Below are positions 1 through 7,259 of a stretch of 12,872 nucleotides of DNA, one piece after another. The notes below the pieces were generated by a model, which worked only from the letters and a program-made list of their open reading frames with translations, ran no database searches and had not been told where the DNA came from. Location of the stretch: contig DNRP01000133.1 in NCBI GenBank assembly GCA_003499955.1, positions 1-12,872 of the forward strand. The letters are read 5' to 3'. The DNA is from Cyanobacteria bacterium UBA9971. Lineage in GTDB: Bacteria; Cyanobacteriota; Vampirovibrionia; Gastranaerophilales; UBA9971. Position 1 is the stretch's first letter. Each line of letters opens with the position of its first letter. Position numbers and translations under genes: made by a program.

Positions 1-392
1 CCTAATTCATCAGCGGAACAAAGCATTCCCTGTGATTCTATTCCTCTGATTTTTGCGGGTTTAAGAGTAAATTTTTCGCCTGTTTTTCTGTCCATAACTT
101 CCGAGCCGACAGTTGCATAAGGTATAAGCTGACCAACCGCAATATTTCTAGCTCCGCAAACAACAGTTTTTTCTTCTGTGCCGTTAAAAACAGTTGCAAG
201 CTGAAGTTTATCAGCTTCGGGATGAGGGTTTATCGTACGAATTTCCGCAACAACAATATTTGTAAAATCAGCTCCGATTTTTTCAATTTCTTCAACTTCC
301 AGACCGCTCATTGTCAATTCATGAGCTATTTGTTCAGGGCTTAAATCTGATATATCAACATATTCACTTAACCATTCCAGAGAAACCAGCAT
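1..392 (-). CDS. pheT: Phenylalanine--tRNA ligase beta subunit, N-terminal part (runs off the window)
   Basis: The reading frame opens at the ATG at 392-390 and continues past base 1, so only about the first 130 residues are visible. They start MLVSLEWLSEYVDIS and continue through a segment containing GLEVEEIE and then an OB-fold-like tRNA-binding stretch (HPEADKLQLA, VVCGARNI, GIESQGMLCSADELG). This is the classic PheT N-terminus with its EMAP/tRNA-binding domain. PheT pairs with PheS in an alpha2-beta2 enzyme that charges tRNA-Phe in the cytoplasm. The start is supported by a GGAAAGGA Shine-Dalgarno at 408-401. The usual partner pheS is not directly upstream: a tRNA gene and a repeat-bearing spacer lie there instead, so pheT appears to have its own promoter. 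The identity is secure; only the C-terminal 80% is unseen. Confidence 0.95.
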   Translation of the reverse strand, partial: MLVSLEWLSEYVDISDLSPEQIAHELTMSGLEVEEIEKIGADFTNIVVAEIRTINPHPEADKLQLATVFNGTEEKTVVCGARNIAVGQLIPYATVGSEVMDRKTGEKFTLKPAKIRGIESQGMLCSADEL

Positions 393-447
393 TTTAAAAT
401 TCCTTTCCGGATTTTTTATTTTTAAACAAATTAAAATCTGCATAAAA

Positions 448-453
448 ATTATA
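448..453 (-). promoter_or_regulatory. Candidate -10 box of the pheT promoter
   Basis: On the minus strand the sequence TATAAT (plus-strand ATTATA) lies 55 bases before the pheT start. No good -35 hexamer is found 16-18 bases upstream. In that place lie the ATCGCATCAG direct repeats at 469-478 and 493-502, which could serve as an activator or repressor site. This is a sequence match only. Confidence 0.3.
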
Positions 454-468
454 ATATAAAAATTTATG

Positions 469-512
469 CTGATGCGATATAAAATAATTGCGCCTGATGC
501 GATTTGAAGCAA
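469..512 (-). repeat. Degenerate copies of the tRNA-Arg 3' half / ATCGCATCAG direct repeats
   Basis: Bases 489-512 match the 3' end of the adjacent tRNA-Arg (548-571) at about 20 of 24 positions, covering the acceptor strand and part of the T arm. The copy includes an unbroken 11-base run (tgcgcctgatg). A second, shorter copy of ctgatgcgat lies at 469-478, exactly 24 bases from the one at 493-502. No tRNA 5' half is present. It could be a decayed tandem tRNA, an attachment-site remnant left by an integrated element, or a pair of regulatory repeats in front of pheT. Confidence 0.6.
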
Positions 513-547
513 CAGAATTACCTTATAGGTTTAACGATTAAAACAAG

Positions 548-620
548 TGCGCCTGATGGGAGTTGAACCCATGACCAACGGTTTCGGAAACCGCTACTCT
601 ATCCACTGAGCTACAGACGC
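548..620 (-). tRNA. tRNA-Arg (anticodon CCG)
   Basis: A 73-nt cloverleaf folds on the minus strand. The acceptor GCGTCTG pairs with CAGGCGC (one G-U). The D arm is GCTC/GAGT. The anticodon arm is GCGGT-TTCCGAA-ACCGT, with CCG at positions 34-36. The T arm is ATGGG-TTCAACT-CCCAT, and the discriminator base is A. CCA is not encoded and must be added post-transcriptionally. The anticodon reads the arginine codon CGG, rare in such AT-rich genomes. The 5' end lies only 6 nt after the stop of the TRL-family gene on the same strand, so the tRNA is probably processed from that gene's transcript. Confidence 0.96.
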
Positions 621-626
621 AAAAAT

Positions 627-932
627 TTATTCTCCATAAACTCTTGTTGTTATAGTTTTTAACCAGAACCAGCCTTTTGTTTGTGTGTCTTGGTACTGAA
701 CGCGGCTCATTTTACCATTTTTAAGCGCTGCCTGATAAGAACAATCTCCTAATTTTACAATGCCAAACCAGTAAAGTTTACAACTGGAAACGCCGCATTT
801 TATATTTTTAGAAGTTTGTTGAGCTAAATTAGCGGGAGTATTGATATTACTGTAAATTTCAAAAGCAATTGCACTTGAGCTGATTGTTAACAGCGATGAG
901 ATTAAAGCTAAATTAAATAATGTTTTTTTCAT
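627..932 (-). CDS. TRL-like family small exported protein, upstream of tRNA-Arg
   Basis: A 101-residue protein with a Sec signal peptide: a KK pair, a hydrophobic core at about residues 5-20, and a likely cleavage after AIA at 21-23. The mature part ends in a pattern typical of the TRL ('tRNA-associated locus') family, Pfam TRL-like: FGIVKLGDCS (56-65), then AALKNGKMSRV (68-78) and a terminal TTRVYGE. The function of the family is unknown; it was named for lying among tRNA genes, and here it lies 6 nt from one. Cysteines 46, 51 and 64 could form disulfides after export. An AAAGG ribosome site (946-942) sits 9 nt before the ATG. I see the family pattern by eye; a profile search would settle it. 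Confidence 0.8.
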   Translation of the reverse strand: MKKTLFNLALISSLLTISSSAIAFEIYSNINTPANLAQQTSKNIKCGVSSCKLYWFGIVKLGDCSYQAALKNGKMSRVQYQDTQTKGWFWLKTITTRVYGE

Positions 933-962
933 TTTCTCTTACCTTTAAATATTTCCAAAACT

Positions 963-968
963 ATTATA
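963..968 (-). promoter_or_regulatory. Candidate -10 box for the TRL-tRNA-Arg unit
   Basis: TATAAT on the minus strand, about 30 bases before the TRL start codon and preceded by CGA. No convincing -35 lies 16-18 bases upstream; a TTGACC at 1023-1018 is too far away. It would serve both the small gene and the tRNA behind it. Confidence 0.35.
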
Positions 969-1069
969 TCGTAGTTAAAATCTAAAATAGAGATTGTTTT
1001 TTATATCGTCCGCGAGTGGTCAAAAAACAAAAAAAAGAAGATAATTAACTATACTTTGTTATAAAAAAA

Positions 1070-1075
1070 AGGTGG
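1070..1075 (+). promoter_or_regulatory. Shine-Dalgarno that fixes a TTG start for the hydrolase gene
   Basis: AGGTGG lies 4 bases before the TTG at 1080-1082. No ATG is nearby in frame, and the alpha/beta-hydrolase homology begins a few residues later, so TTG is taken as the start. Confidence 0.6.
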
Positions 1076-1079
1076 ATTT

Positions 1080-1865
1080 TTGAAAAAAACTCCGATTTTT
1101 ACCGAAATATTCCTGAAAACAGAAGATAATACCAAAATTGCAGTAAATCATTATGATAATAAAAGGGATTTTGTGGTTATAATTGCGCATGGCTGGTATA
1201 TGTGCAAAGATTCAACAGTCTTCAAAGCAATGTCAGCGGATTTTTTTGAAGATAGCGACGTAATAACGTTTGATTTTAGAGGACATGGGAAAAGTTCGGG
1301 ATTTTATACTTTTACGGCAAATGAACATGAAGATATAAAAGCAGTTATAAATTATGCAAAACAAAGATATTCAAAAATAGGATTAATAGGATTTTCATTA
1401 GGGGCAGCAATTTCCATAATTCATGCGGCAAAATACAATGATATAGACTCACTTGTAGCAGTAAGCGCGCCTGTAAGTTTTGATAAAATTGAAAATCATT
1501 TTTTCAAAAAAGAAGCTTTTATTCCTACTTTTAAAAAATTTGAGCTGTGGAGAAGTCTTTCTATTCGCCCGGGAAATCTTTTATTGAAAAAAATTAATCC
1601 TATAGATGTAATTCATAAAATCGAATCCGCGCCGATTTTGTTTATGACAGGTGGAAATGATCCTACTGTTCACCCTTGGCATTCGCAGGAATTGTATGAT
1701 AAAGCCCGTGAAAAAAAAGTACTGACTGTTTTTCACGATAATTTTCACGCGGAAGATCTTTATATCAGCTCGCGTGAAAGATTTATAAATACTTGCAACA
1801 GTTGGTTATCATCTTTAGAAAGAACTGAAGATGATAAAACAACCGAAGATGCTGCAATTATTTAG
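1080..1865 (+). CDS. Alpha/beta hydrolase (serine esterase/peptidase-like)
   Basis: A 261-residue cytoplasmic protein with no signal peptide. It has the alpha/beta-hydrolase fold markers in order: AHGWYM (36-41, oxyanion region), FDFRGHGKSSG (64-74), nucleophile elbow GFSLG with Ser106, MTGGNDPTVHP with Asp194, and FHAED with His223. The catalytic triad is therefore intact. The pattern resembles the YqkD/FrsA-like lipase, esterase or dienelactone-hydrolase group; the substrate cannot be told. The C-terminal tail after residue 248 is acidic and low in complexity. The start is TTG with a clear Shine-Dalgarno. The gene is convergent with the next one: its TAG and the neighbour's TAA share bases 1862-1865. 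Confidence 0.85.
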   Translation: MKKTPIFTEIFLKTEDNTKIAVNHYDNKRDFVVIIAHGWYMCKDSTVFKAMSADFFEDSDVITFDFRGHGKSSGFYTFTANEHEDIKAVINYAKQRYSKIGLIGFSLGAAISIIHAAKYNDIDSLVAVSAPVSFDKIENHFFKKEAFIPTFKKFELWRSLSIRPGNLLLKKINPIDVIHKIESAPILFMTGGNDPTVHPWHSQELYDKAREKKVLTVFHDNFHAEDLYISSRERFINTCNSWLSSLERTEDDKTTEDAAII

Positions 1866-3346
1866 GCATAAGCAAATATAGTCCTGAAATGCTCGTAATA
1901 AACAGTCATAGTTATTGCCTTAGAAAAAGATCCGGGGTATTTAAACAAACATGTAAAGAATATTTCCCAGTAGTACTTTCTGTTTTCTTTGAATATGCCA
2001 AGTATCCATATAGATTTAATAAGAGCGTTAAGGTCTTTTAGCTTGAAAGCTTCTTTATGATAAGGCTTGTAGTGTTCTAAAAAGGTTTTAATCCGCTTAT
2101 AATAGTTTTCCGGTGAATAAACAGATGAAAGTATATTCTTATACCCATCGATTAGAATAGCCGGATCCATTTTAGGAAGAAAATTAGTTGATAAATCCGT
2201 ATTATTGCCGGAACTGCCTTTAACAAGAAGCCGATTTTCTCTCTTTAGTCGTTCATAGAGCTTTGTTCCCGGTAAAGCCTGTAATAGACCTACCATTGCA
2301 ACTACGATACCTGTTTTTTGAATAAATTCTATCTGCCTTGCAAAAATAGAAAAATCATCGCTGTCAAAGCCTACAATAAAGCCTCCCGTCACTTCCATGC
2401 CGTAACTTTGAATTTTCCTGACAGAAAGAGTTTGGTCGCGATTTTTATTTTGAAACTTGCCGCACTCCTGAAGACCTTCTTTAGACGGGGTTTCAAGTCC
2501 GATAAATACAGTGTCAAAACCCGCATCTCTCATAAGAGAAAGAAGTTCGTCATCATCCGCCAGATTTAGAGAAACTTCCGTTATAAAAGTAATCCGGTTT
2601 TTTGTTCTCTTTCTCCAGTCAATCAAGGCTCTTAGCAGTTCTTTTGCTTTTATTTTGTTTCCTATAAAGTTATCATCCACAATAAAAACTGATGAATGAA
2701 TCGATGAATACCACCCTGCTTGATACAGAGCTTCTATTTCATTAATAACCTGTTCGGGAGTTTTATTTCGCGGTATTCTTCCGTTTAAGTTAACTATATC
2801 GCAAAATTCGCAATCATAAGGGCATCCTCTTGAAAATTGGATAGCCATTTTGGAATATTTTTTCATGTTTATCAAATCCCATTGCGGGATCGGCGATTTT
2901 GTTATATCGGGTTTTATGTCTGACGTATAAATTTTCTTTAGACTGCCGGTTTTTAAATCTTCTAAAAATAAGGGAACTGTTGCTTCACCTTCGTTTAAGA
3001 CAAAATGATCCACATCGGGAAATTCTTCATGAAGGCTCGTGAATAACGGACCACCCGCCACTGTTTTAACTTCGAGCTTTTTACATCTTTCTATTACTTT
3101 ATTAGCCGAATCTTTCTGGGTAATCATGGCGCTGATAAAGACATAGTCAGCCCATAGTAGGTCTTTATCTGTTAATTTATCAACATTCATGTCGATTAAT
3201 TTTTTCTCAAATCCGTCAGGCAGTAAAGCAGCTACGGTTAATAACCCTAAAGGCGGTGAGGTTGATTCTTTTGAAACAAATTTTAATGATTTTCTAAAAC
3301 TCCAGAACGTATCCGGGTATTGCGGATATAATAATAAAATTTTCAT
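1862..3346 (-). CDS. B12-binding domain / radical SAM / DUF4070 protein (HpnP-like family)
   Basis: A 494-residue protein of three parts. Residues 1-135 form a Rossmann-like cobalamin-binding domain (MKILLLYP, PPLGLLTVAALLP, VAGGPLF, LNEGEA). Residues 165-370 form the radical SAM core, with the 4Fe-4S cysteines in SRGCPYDCEFCDI (Cys175, Cys179, Cys182), then FIVDDNFIGNK, FIGLETPS and GGFIVGFDSDD. The C-terminal 120 residues are of DUF4070 type (LPGTKLYERL, GSSGNNTDLS, NFLPKMDP). This is the architecture of HpnP, the hopanoid C-2 methylase, and of many uncharacterised relatives. Cobalamin-dependent methyl transfer to an unactivated carbon is the family expectation. No hopanoid genes are nearby, so the HpnP role should not be assumed. 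The ATG is preceded by AGGA with a long, 12-nt spacing. Confidence 0.88.
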   Translation of the reverse strand: MKILLLYPQYPDTFWSFRKSLKFVSKESTSPPLGLLTVAALLPDGFEKKLIDMNVDKLTDKDLLWADYVFISAMITQKDSANKVIERCKKLEVKTVAGGPLFTSLHEEFPDVDHFVLNEGEATVPLFLEDLKTGSLKKIYTSDIKPDITKSPIPQWDLINMKKYSKMAIQFSRGCPYDCEFCDIVNLNGRIPRNKTPEQVINEIEALYQAGWYSSIHSSVFIVDDNFIGNKIKAKELLRALIDWRKRTKNRITFITEVSLNLADDDELLSLMRDAGFDTVFIGLETPSKEGLQECGKFQNKNRDQTLSVRKIQSYGMEVTGGFIVGFDSDDFSIFARQIEFIQKTGIVVAMVGLLQALPGTKLYERLKRENRLLVKGSSGNNTDLSTNFLPKMDPAILIDGYKNILSSVYSPENYYKRIKTFLEHYKPYHKEAFKLKDLNALIKSIWILGIFKENRKYYWEIFFTCLFKYPGSFSKAITMTVYYEHFRTIFAYA

Positions 3347-3393
3347 TGTTTAAACTTATCCTAATTTTTTGTTATTTTACAGCTTTATATCTT

Positions 3394-3399
3394 ATTATA
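3394..3399 (-). promoter_or_regulatory. Candidate -10 box of the radical SAM gene
   Basis: TATAAT on the minus strand about 48 bases before the start of the 494-residue radical SAM gene. The -35 position is not recognisable and falls at the foot of the hairpin at 3419-3446. Confidence 0.3.
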
Positions 3400-3418
3400 A
3401 AAACAGCTAAAACCTATG

Positions 3419-3446
3419 ATGCCGGTAGGCTAATACCGATTGGCAT
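3419..3446. other. Bulged hairpin in the gap before the radical SAM gene
   Basis: ATGCC (3419-3423) pairs with GGCAT (3442-3446). GGTA (3424-3427) pairs with TACC (3434-3437), leaving a GGCTAA loop and a GATT bulge. There is no T run on either side, so it is not a simple terminator. On the minus strand it would lie upstream of the candidate -10 box, which suits a protein-binding site better than an RNA leader. The motif gtaggct recurs at 3471-3477. Confidence 0.35.
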
Positions 3447-3589
3447 TATTAACGGTTTTATAATTACCCTGTAGGCTTACTTCTGTTAATTTGCATTGTA
3501 ATATAACAAAAAAAATCATTACGGGCGACCAGCCGATGTGTGATAAGCTATATGACTCGAAAATATTGTTATAGTTCCAATATAGAGAA

Positions 3590-3652
3590 ATGTCCCATTT
3601 TTTTGTTACAGGGGGAAGTTTGGGGAAGCAGAGGGAAGTGAATTTGTGACAT
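3590..3652. repeat. Three tandem GGGAAG decamers flanked by short inverted repeats
   Basis: Bases 3611-3640 are three consecutive 10-bp units (gggggaagtt, tggggaagca, gagggaagtg) sharing GGGAAG in register. An imperfect inverted repeat brackets them: ATGTCCCA at 3590-3597 against ATGTCACA read from the other strand at 3652-3645. This could be the end of a vanished insertion sequence, a small nonautonomous element, or helically phased binding sites. It carries no gene. Confidence 0.45.
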
Positions 3653-3687
3653 CAACCCAAAAAACTCCCCTATTTAAAACTTAGTAA

Positions 3688-3716
3688 CTCCTATGTAGAA
3701 TAAAACAATGTAGGAG
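3688..3716 (+). promoter_or_regulatory. Hairpin that would mask the ribosome site of the 17-codon ORF
   Basis: CTCCTA (3688-3693) can pair with TAGGAG (3711-3716). The latter is the Shine-Dalgarno of the micro-ORF starting at 3725. The loop is 17 nt. The stem is only six pairs and could be chance. Confidence 0.3.
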
Positions 3717-3724
3717 AAGAAAAA

Positions 3725-3778
3725 ATGAAACAGTTTAACGCAGGCTCAAAAATTTTCTTGAGTAAAAATAATGAATAG
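3725..3778 (+). CDS. 17-residue micro-ORF with a strong ribosome site (leader peptide or gene stump)
   Basis: ATG with TAGGAG 8 nt upstream opens a 17-codon frame (MKQFNAGSKIFLSKNNE) ending in TAG at 3776-3778. It converges on the phosphodiester glycosidase gene, whose stop is 18 bases away. No plus-strand gene follows that it could regulate. It is therefore more likely the stump of a gene whose body was deleted, or a chance ORF with a good Shine-Dalgarno, than an attenuator. The rest of the 3347-3796 gap shows no coding signal. Confidence 0.3.
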   Translation: MKQFNAGSKIFLSKNNE

Positions 3779-3796
3779 CATACGTTACAGCTTTGT

Positions 3797-4933
3797 TTAT
3801 TTAATGTTTAAATTTCTGTTTTTGAGGTTAGGAGCGATAATTACAAGAGCATTTGTCACTTTAAAACCACCTTTTACAGTCGAATAATTAACAAGTTTAC
3901 CTTTTATTACCATTTGCGTGGATGTACCTCCATCTAGGTTCATTGCATTATAACATCCAAAATCCCACATAATTTGGGCTAATTCACTCATTGTTGCGCC
4001 TTCAGATATGCCTTTTTTATATCCGTCAATTGTTACAATAACAAGAGTTCCCGTTTTTGTGTATCCAATAGCAGTTCGAGGAAGTTTTTTCCAAAGAAAA
4101 CTTGGGGTAAAGTTTTGTTTGTCTATAAATTTTCTGCCATTTTTTACTAAAAAAGGTCCGCCGCCTAATGCGTATTGCATATCATTCCATTTATCAGGCA
4201 TTAATTTAACCGAATAATTAATCTTGTCTTTTTTGCCAATATATTTAGGGAAAAATTTATTAGGACCAACGATTACAAAGCCTCCTTTGGGTATAAAAAT
4301 ACTGCTATTTTTTATATTCTTAATCATTCCTTCTTTTACAGCGATATGACTATAATAAATTGAAGTTTTTGGGGTACGGCTTCCCCATTGATCTGTAAAA
4401 ACAGTAAAACGATTATTGCTGAACACAGGTTGGTTAATATTAAAAAGAGGTAATTTTTTTTTGCCGACATTAATTTCCCCTTTAATATCAATTTTTTGCA
4501 TTTGATATTTTTTATCCGGTGTTATTCCAAAAGCAACTCTTTTATAAAGAGGACCGGTAATAATTTTTTTATCAATCATTGAAGCACCAAGCGGTACACC
4601 GCTGTCCGGCTTAAAATATGATGCATTAATACCAACTATTGCATCTTCAATATGCGTTATTTCCTTAACATTATTTAAGGCATTAATAAAATAGGAACCG
4701 AAAGATGGTTTAACAGTATTATTTTTTTTAGCGTCAACTACAATTACATTAACTATAGCCGGTTTGCCATGCAGACATCTTTTTGTTTTTTTATGTGTAA
4801 TCCCGTCCGCAAGTATTTTGGAATCTTTAAAATAACTTTTGCTTGCACTTGCTTTTAATAATAAAAAATTGAATAAAAACATACAAATAGAAAAAATAAT
4901 TATAGTGGTTTTATTTTTAAAAATATTTTGCAT
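3797..4933 (-). CDS. Phosphodiester glycosidase family protein (NAGPA-like), membrane-anchored or exported
   Basis: A 378-residue protein. An N-terminal hydrophobic stretch (about residues 9-27, preceded by KNK) is an uncleaved anchor or signal peptide. The rest is a phosphodiester glycosidase domain (Pfam NAGPA/DUF2233): VGINASYF (100-107), GVPLGASMI (112-120), YALGGGPFLVKNG (254-266), PRTAIGY (285-291), VTIDG (300-304), the hallmark NLDGGTST (332-339), and the closing VTNALVII. The founding member is the mammalian 'uncovering enzyme', which cleaves GlcNAc from a phosphodiester. Bacterial members act outside the membrane on envelope sugar-phosphate polymers or exopolysaccharide; the substrate here is unknown. 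The ATG has only a weak GGGA ribosome site about 9 nt upstream. It lies 106 bp from ablB on the same strand, probably with its own promoter. Confidence 0.88.
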   Translation of the reverse strand: MQNIFKNKTTIIIFSICMFLFNFLLLKASASKSYFKDSKILADGITHKKTKRCLHGKPAIVNVIVVDAKKNNTVKPSFGSYFINALNNVKEITHIEDAIVGINASYFKPDSGVPLGASMIDKKIITGPLYKRVAFGITPDKKYQMQKIDIKGEINVGKKKLPLFNINQPVFSNNRFTVFTDQWGSRTPKTSIYYSHIAVKEGMIKNIKNSSIFIPKGGFVIVGPNKFFPKYIGKKDKINYSVKLMPDKWNDMQYALGGGPFLVKNGRKFIDKQNFTPSFLWKKLPRTAIGYTKTGTLVIVTIDGYKKGISEGATMSELAQIMWDFGCYNAMNLDGGTSTQMVIKGKLVNYSTVKGGFKVTNALVIIAPNLKNRNLNIK

Positions 4934-4957
4934 CTCTTAAATCCCAATACACTGTAT

Positions 4958-4988
4958 TGTTATAATAACATACTATGCATCTTGAATT
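4958..4988 (-). promoter_or_regulatory. Candidate promoter of the phosphodiester glycosidase gene, with 13-bp palindrome
   Basis: On the minus strand TATAAC is preceded at 16 bp by TTCAAG, a poor -35. The -10 lies inside a perfect 13-bp odd palindrome, TGTTATAATAACA (4958-4970). Position and spacing to the start (about 30 bp) fit a promoter with a possible operator over its -10 box. The AT content makes chance palindromes common here. Confidence 0.3.
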
Positions 4989-5039
4989 TGAGCGAGATTC
5001 TTTAAAGGCAGCTTGATTGCTTTTTTTAAGTAATATTTT

Positions 5040-5876
5040 TTATAGATATTTATACCAGACATTCATGCTCTCTAAATTTCCGCATATATTTGTATTATTA
5101 AGTAATGTCCCTGCAAAAGAATATCTGCTTTTGGCAAAACATATATTCATTCCGAAAGAAAGTGCTCTTGCAATTGTATAAGATATTTTAATGCCTTGAA
5201 TTTTTGCAGACTTTTCCATTTCTTGAAGCAAAAAAGCAGCAAAACCATTTCCTCTATATTCCGGCAGGACTGCAAAATCTGTCATTTCGGAATTTTGTGA
5301 ATCCAAATCTTTTTCTAATGATGAAAGGGCAATTAAATTGTTATTTTGCCATATTCCAAAATAATCTGTATTTTCATCCATTGTTTGTTTAAGATAATCA
5401 GGGTCATTTATAGGAAAAGGATAAGTTTTAAATATTTTTTTGTACAAATCAGCCATCTGATAGACATCTTCAATATTTGTCAGTCTAAAATAAAATCCTT
5501 CTTTTAAAGCGAATATTGATTCAAGTTTTTTAGCTTTTTCAAAGCAAGCTTTTAAAATATTTGAAATTTCTTCCTTGTTTTTGTTATTTTTTCTTTCAGA
5601 GTAAAAATACTTTGACATGAAAAAACCGGCTTCTTCTCCGGAAAAAAAACCGGGAACACAAGCTTCTGTTGTGTAGCCATAATTTATGAGCAATTCTTTA
5701 ACGTTATAAGGAATTTTAGCAAAAATTTTGGTATATTTGTGCTTATATGCAAGAAGGTTCAATTCGACAAGAAGTTCAGGAACGTTGTCACTGAAAAGTT
5801 TCATCAGATAAATTCTGTCGTTATGTTCTCCGTGCTGTATGACAGAATTGCCGATTTTTACTATAACATCACTCAT
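5040..5876 (-). CDS. ablB: Beta-lysine N6-acetyltransferase
   Basis: A 278-residue GNAT acetyltransferase. The GNAT half starts near residue 130. Its acetyl-CoA site is [17 protein letters not shown] (201-217), with R208-G-N-G-F-A as the pyrophosphate-binding loop. The C-terminal signature of the AblB family follows: [12 protein letters not shown] (233-244), [19 protein letters not shown] (258-276). AblB acetylates the epsilon-amino group of beta-lysine, made by AblA, to give Nepsilon-acetyl-beta-lysine, a compatible solute first known from salt-stressed methanogens. The start codon overlaps the last 8 bases of ablA (ATGAGTGA contains the ablA stop), a typical translational coupling. The length is normal for the family. 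No terminator with a T run is visible after the stop. Confidence 0.92.
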   Translation of the reverse strand: MSDVIVKIGNSVIQHGEHNDRIYLMKLFSDNVPELLVELNLLAYKHKYTKIFAKIPYNVKELLINYGYTTEACVPGFFSGEEAGFFMSKYFYSERKNNKNKEEISNILKACFEKAKKLESIFALKEGFYFRLTNIEDVYQMADLYKKIFKTYPFPINDPDYLKQTMDENTDYFGIWQNNNLIALSSLEKDLDSQNSEMTDFAVLPEYRGNGFAAFLLQEMEKSAKIQGIKISYTIARALSFGMNICFAKSRYSFAGTLLNNTNICGNLESMNVWYKYL

Positions 5877-7203
5877 CTTTTCTTTTTTCTATCCTTTCGT
5901 TACCGTCGGGAGTCAAAGAAATACAGTTATCAGAGTCAGCCAGCAGTTTTTTGATACCGACAAGTTTAACTTCTTCAGGAGATTCCATTTTGAGATACAG
6001 ATTGCAATTATCGCAATCTAAAGCACAATTATTATGCTCGTAATTGTCAGGTTCTTTATAAGTTGTAATAACCCCTTCAAAGTTTCTTAAAATAACTTTG
6101 TTGTTTGACCATGAGATAAGATAGTTGGGCATAACAGGAATTTTACCGCCACCACCGGGTGCGTCCACAACATAAGTCGGAATAGCAAAACCGCTCGTGT
6201 GTCCTCTTAAGCCTTCTATAATTTCAATGCCTTTTCCCACAGGTGTTCTAAAGTGAGACAATCCTATAGAAAGGTCGCATTGATATAAATAATATGGTCT
6301 AACCCTGTTTTGTGTGAGTTTTCTCACAAGCTTTTTCATAATATGAGTACAGTCATTGACTCCGGCTAGGAGTACAGATTGATTTCCAAGAGGAATTCCT
6401 GAATCTGCGAGCTTATTTAAAGCCTCTATAGATTCAGGCACAATTTCTCTGGGGTGATTAAAATGAGTGTTTATCCAAATCGGTTTGTGTCTTTTTAGCA
6501 TTTTTATCAAATCATCTGTTATCCGAAACGGTAGAACTACGGGTGTTCTGGTTCCTATTCTGATAATTTCGACATGGGGAATATTCTCAAGTTCTGTTAA
6601 TATCCAATCTAAATATTCATCAGGAAGCATAAAAGGATCACCGCCTGATAAAAGAACATCTCTCACTACATGTGTTTTTCTTATATATTCGATGCCTTTC
6701 ATTATTTCTTCTTTTGTCGGAATAAAGTCTACATCCCCGACTTTTCTTTTCCTTGTGCAGTGTCTGCAATACATTGCACATCGATTACTGATATGAAAAA
6801 GCACCCTGTCGGGATAGCGGTGTGTAATTCCTGTGACGGGGCTGTCTTTATCTTCTCCAAGCGGGTCAAGCAAGTCTGATTGATCTATATTCATTTCTTC
6901 AATCGAAGGAAAAGCTTGCCTGAAAATAGGATCATTCGAGTAATTTTCAGCTTCAATTAATGATAAATAATAGGGTGTAATCGACATGGGAAATTGTTCG
7001 ATTGTTTTTTGAAGTTTTATTTTTTCTTCGAGGGGGAATTTTATTCCCAGTTTTTTTTCAAAAGTTTCAATATCCCTAATGGAGTGTTTTACTTGCCATT
7101 TCCAGTCTGTCCAAAAGTCTTCGGCAATGGATGAATTCAAAAAATTTGTTATTTTGCTGATATTTTTCACAACTGTAAGAGAATTTTCGCTCTGTAATTT
7201 CAT
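5869..7203 (-). CDS. ablA: Lysine 2,3-aminomutase (radical SAM, PLP-dependent)
   Basis: A 444-residue enzyme that moves the alpha-amino group of L-lysine to give L-beta-lysine. Visible features are the 4Fe-4S site CAMYCRHC (Cys142, Cys146, Cys149), then [39 protein letters not shown], and the PLP-lysine motif PGGGGK with Lys354. Compared from memory with the Clostridium subterminale enzyme (offset 17), its lysine-contacting residues Arg134, Asp293 and Asp330 correspond to Arg151, Asp310 and Asp347, all kept. This favours lysine over glutamate as substrate. A zinc site is likely formed by Cys285 and the C-terminal cysteines 393, 397 and 400. An AAAGGAA ribosome site lies 6 nt before the ATG. 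The gene overlaps ablB and follows a 42-codon ORF by 56 nt. Confidence 0.95.
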   Translation of the reverse strand: MKLQSENSLTVVKNISKITNFLNSSIAEDFWTDWKWQVKHSIRDIETFEKKLGIKFPLEEKIKLQKTIEQFPMSITPYYLSLIEAENYSNDPIFRQAFPSIEEMNIDQSDLLDPLGEDKDSPVTGITHRYPDRVLFHISNRCAMYCRHCTRKRKVGDVDFIPTKEEIMKGIEYIRKTHVVRDVLLSGGDPFMLPDEYLDWILTELENIPHVEIIRIGTRTPVVLPFRITDDLIKMLKRHKPIWINTHFNHPREIVPESIEALNKLADSGIPLGNQSVLLAGVNDCTHIMKKLVRKLTQNRVRPYYLYQCDLSIGLSHFRTPVGKGIEIIEGLRGHTSGFAIPTYVVDAPGGGGKIPVMPNYLISWSNNKVILRNFEGVITTYKEPDNYEHNNCALDCDNCNLYLKMESPEEVKLVGIKKLLADSDNCISLTPDGNERIEKRKDE

Positions 7204-7259
7204 AAGCGGTTCCTTTATATTTGTAAGAATTTGAAAAATTATTTATCTGATTTAGTTTA

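Noticed and set aside
1018..1023. TTGACC as -35 box of the TRL gene promoter
   Set aside because: The nearest TATAAA is only 12 bases downstream, and the good TATAAT is about 50 bases away. Neither spacing suits a sigma-70 promoter.
5010..5030. Hairpin AAAGGCA-TGCTTT followed by a T run, as terminator of ablAB
   Set aside because: The T run is on the plus strand, but ablAB is transcribed from the minus strand, where the hairpin is followed by AAAG. The stem is also bulged and weak.
6467..6879. Plus-strand ORFs of 109 and 69 codons across ablA
   Set aside because: They are antisense shadows of the conserved radical SAM region of ablA. They lack ribosome sites and have no recognisable motifs.
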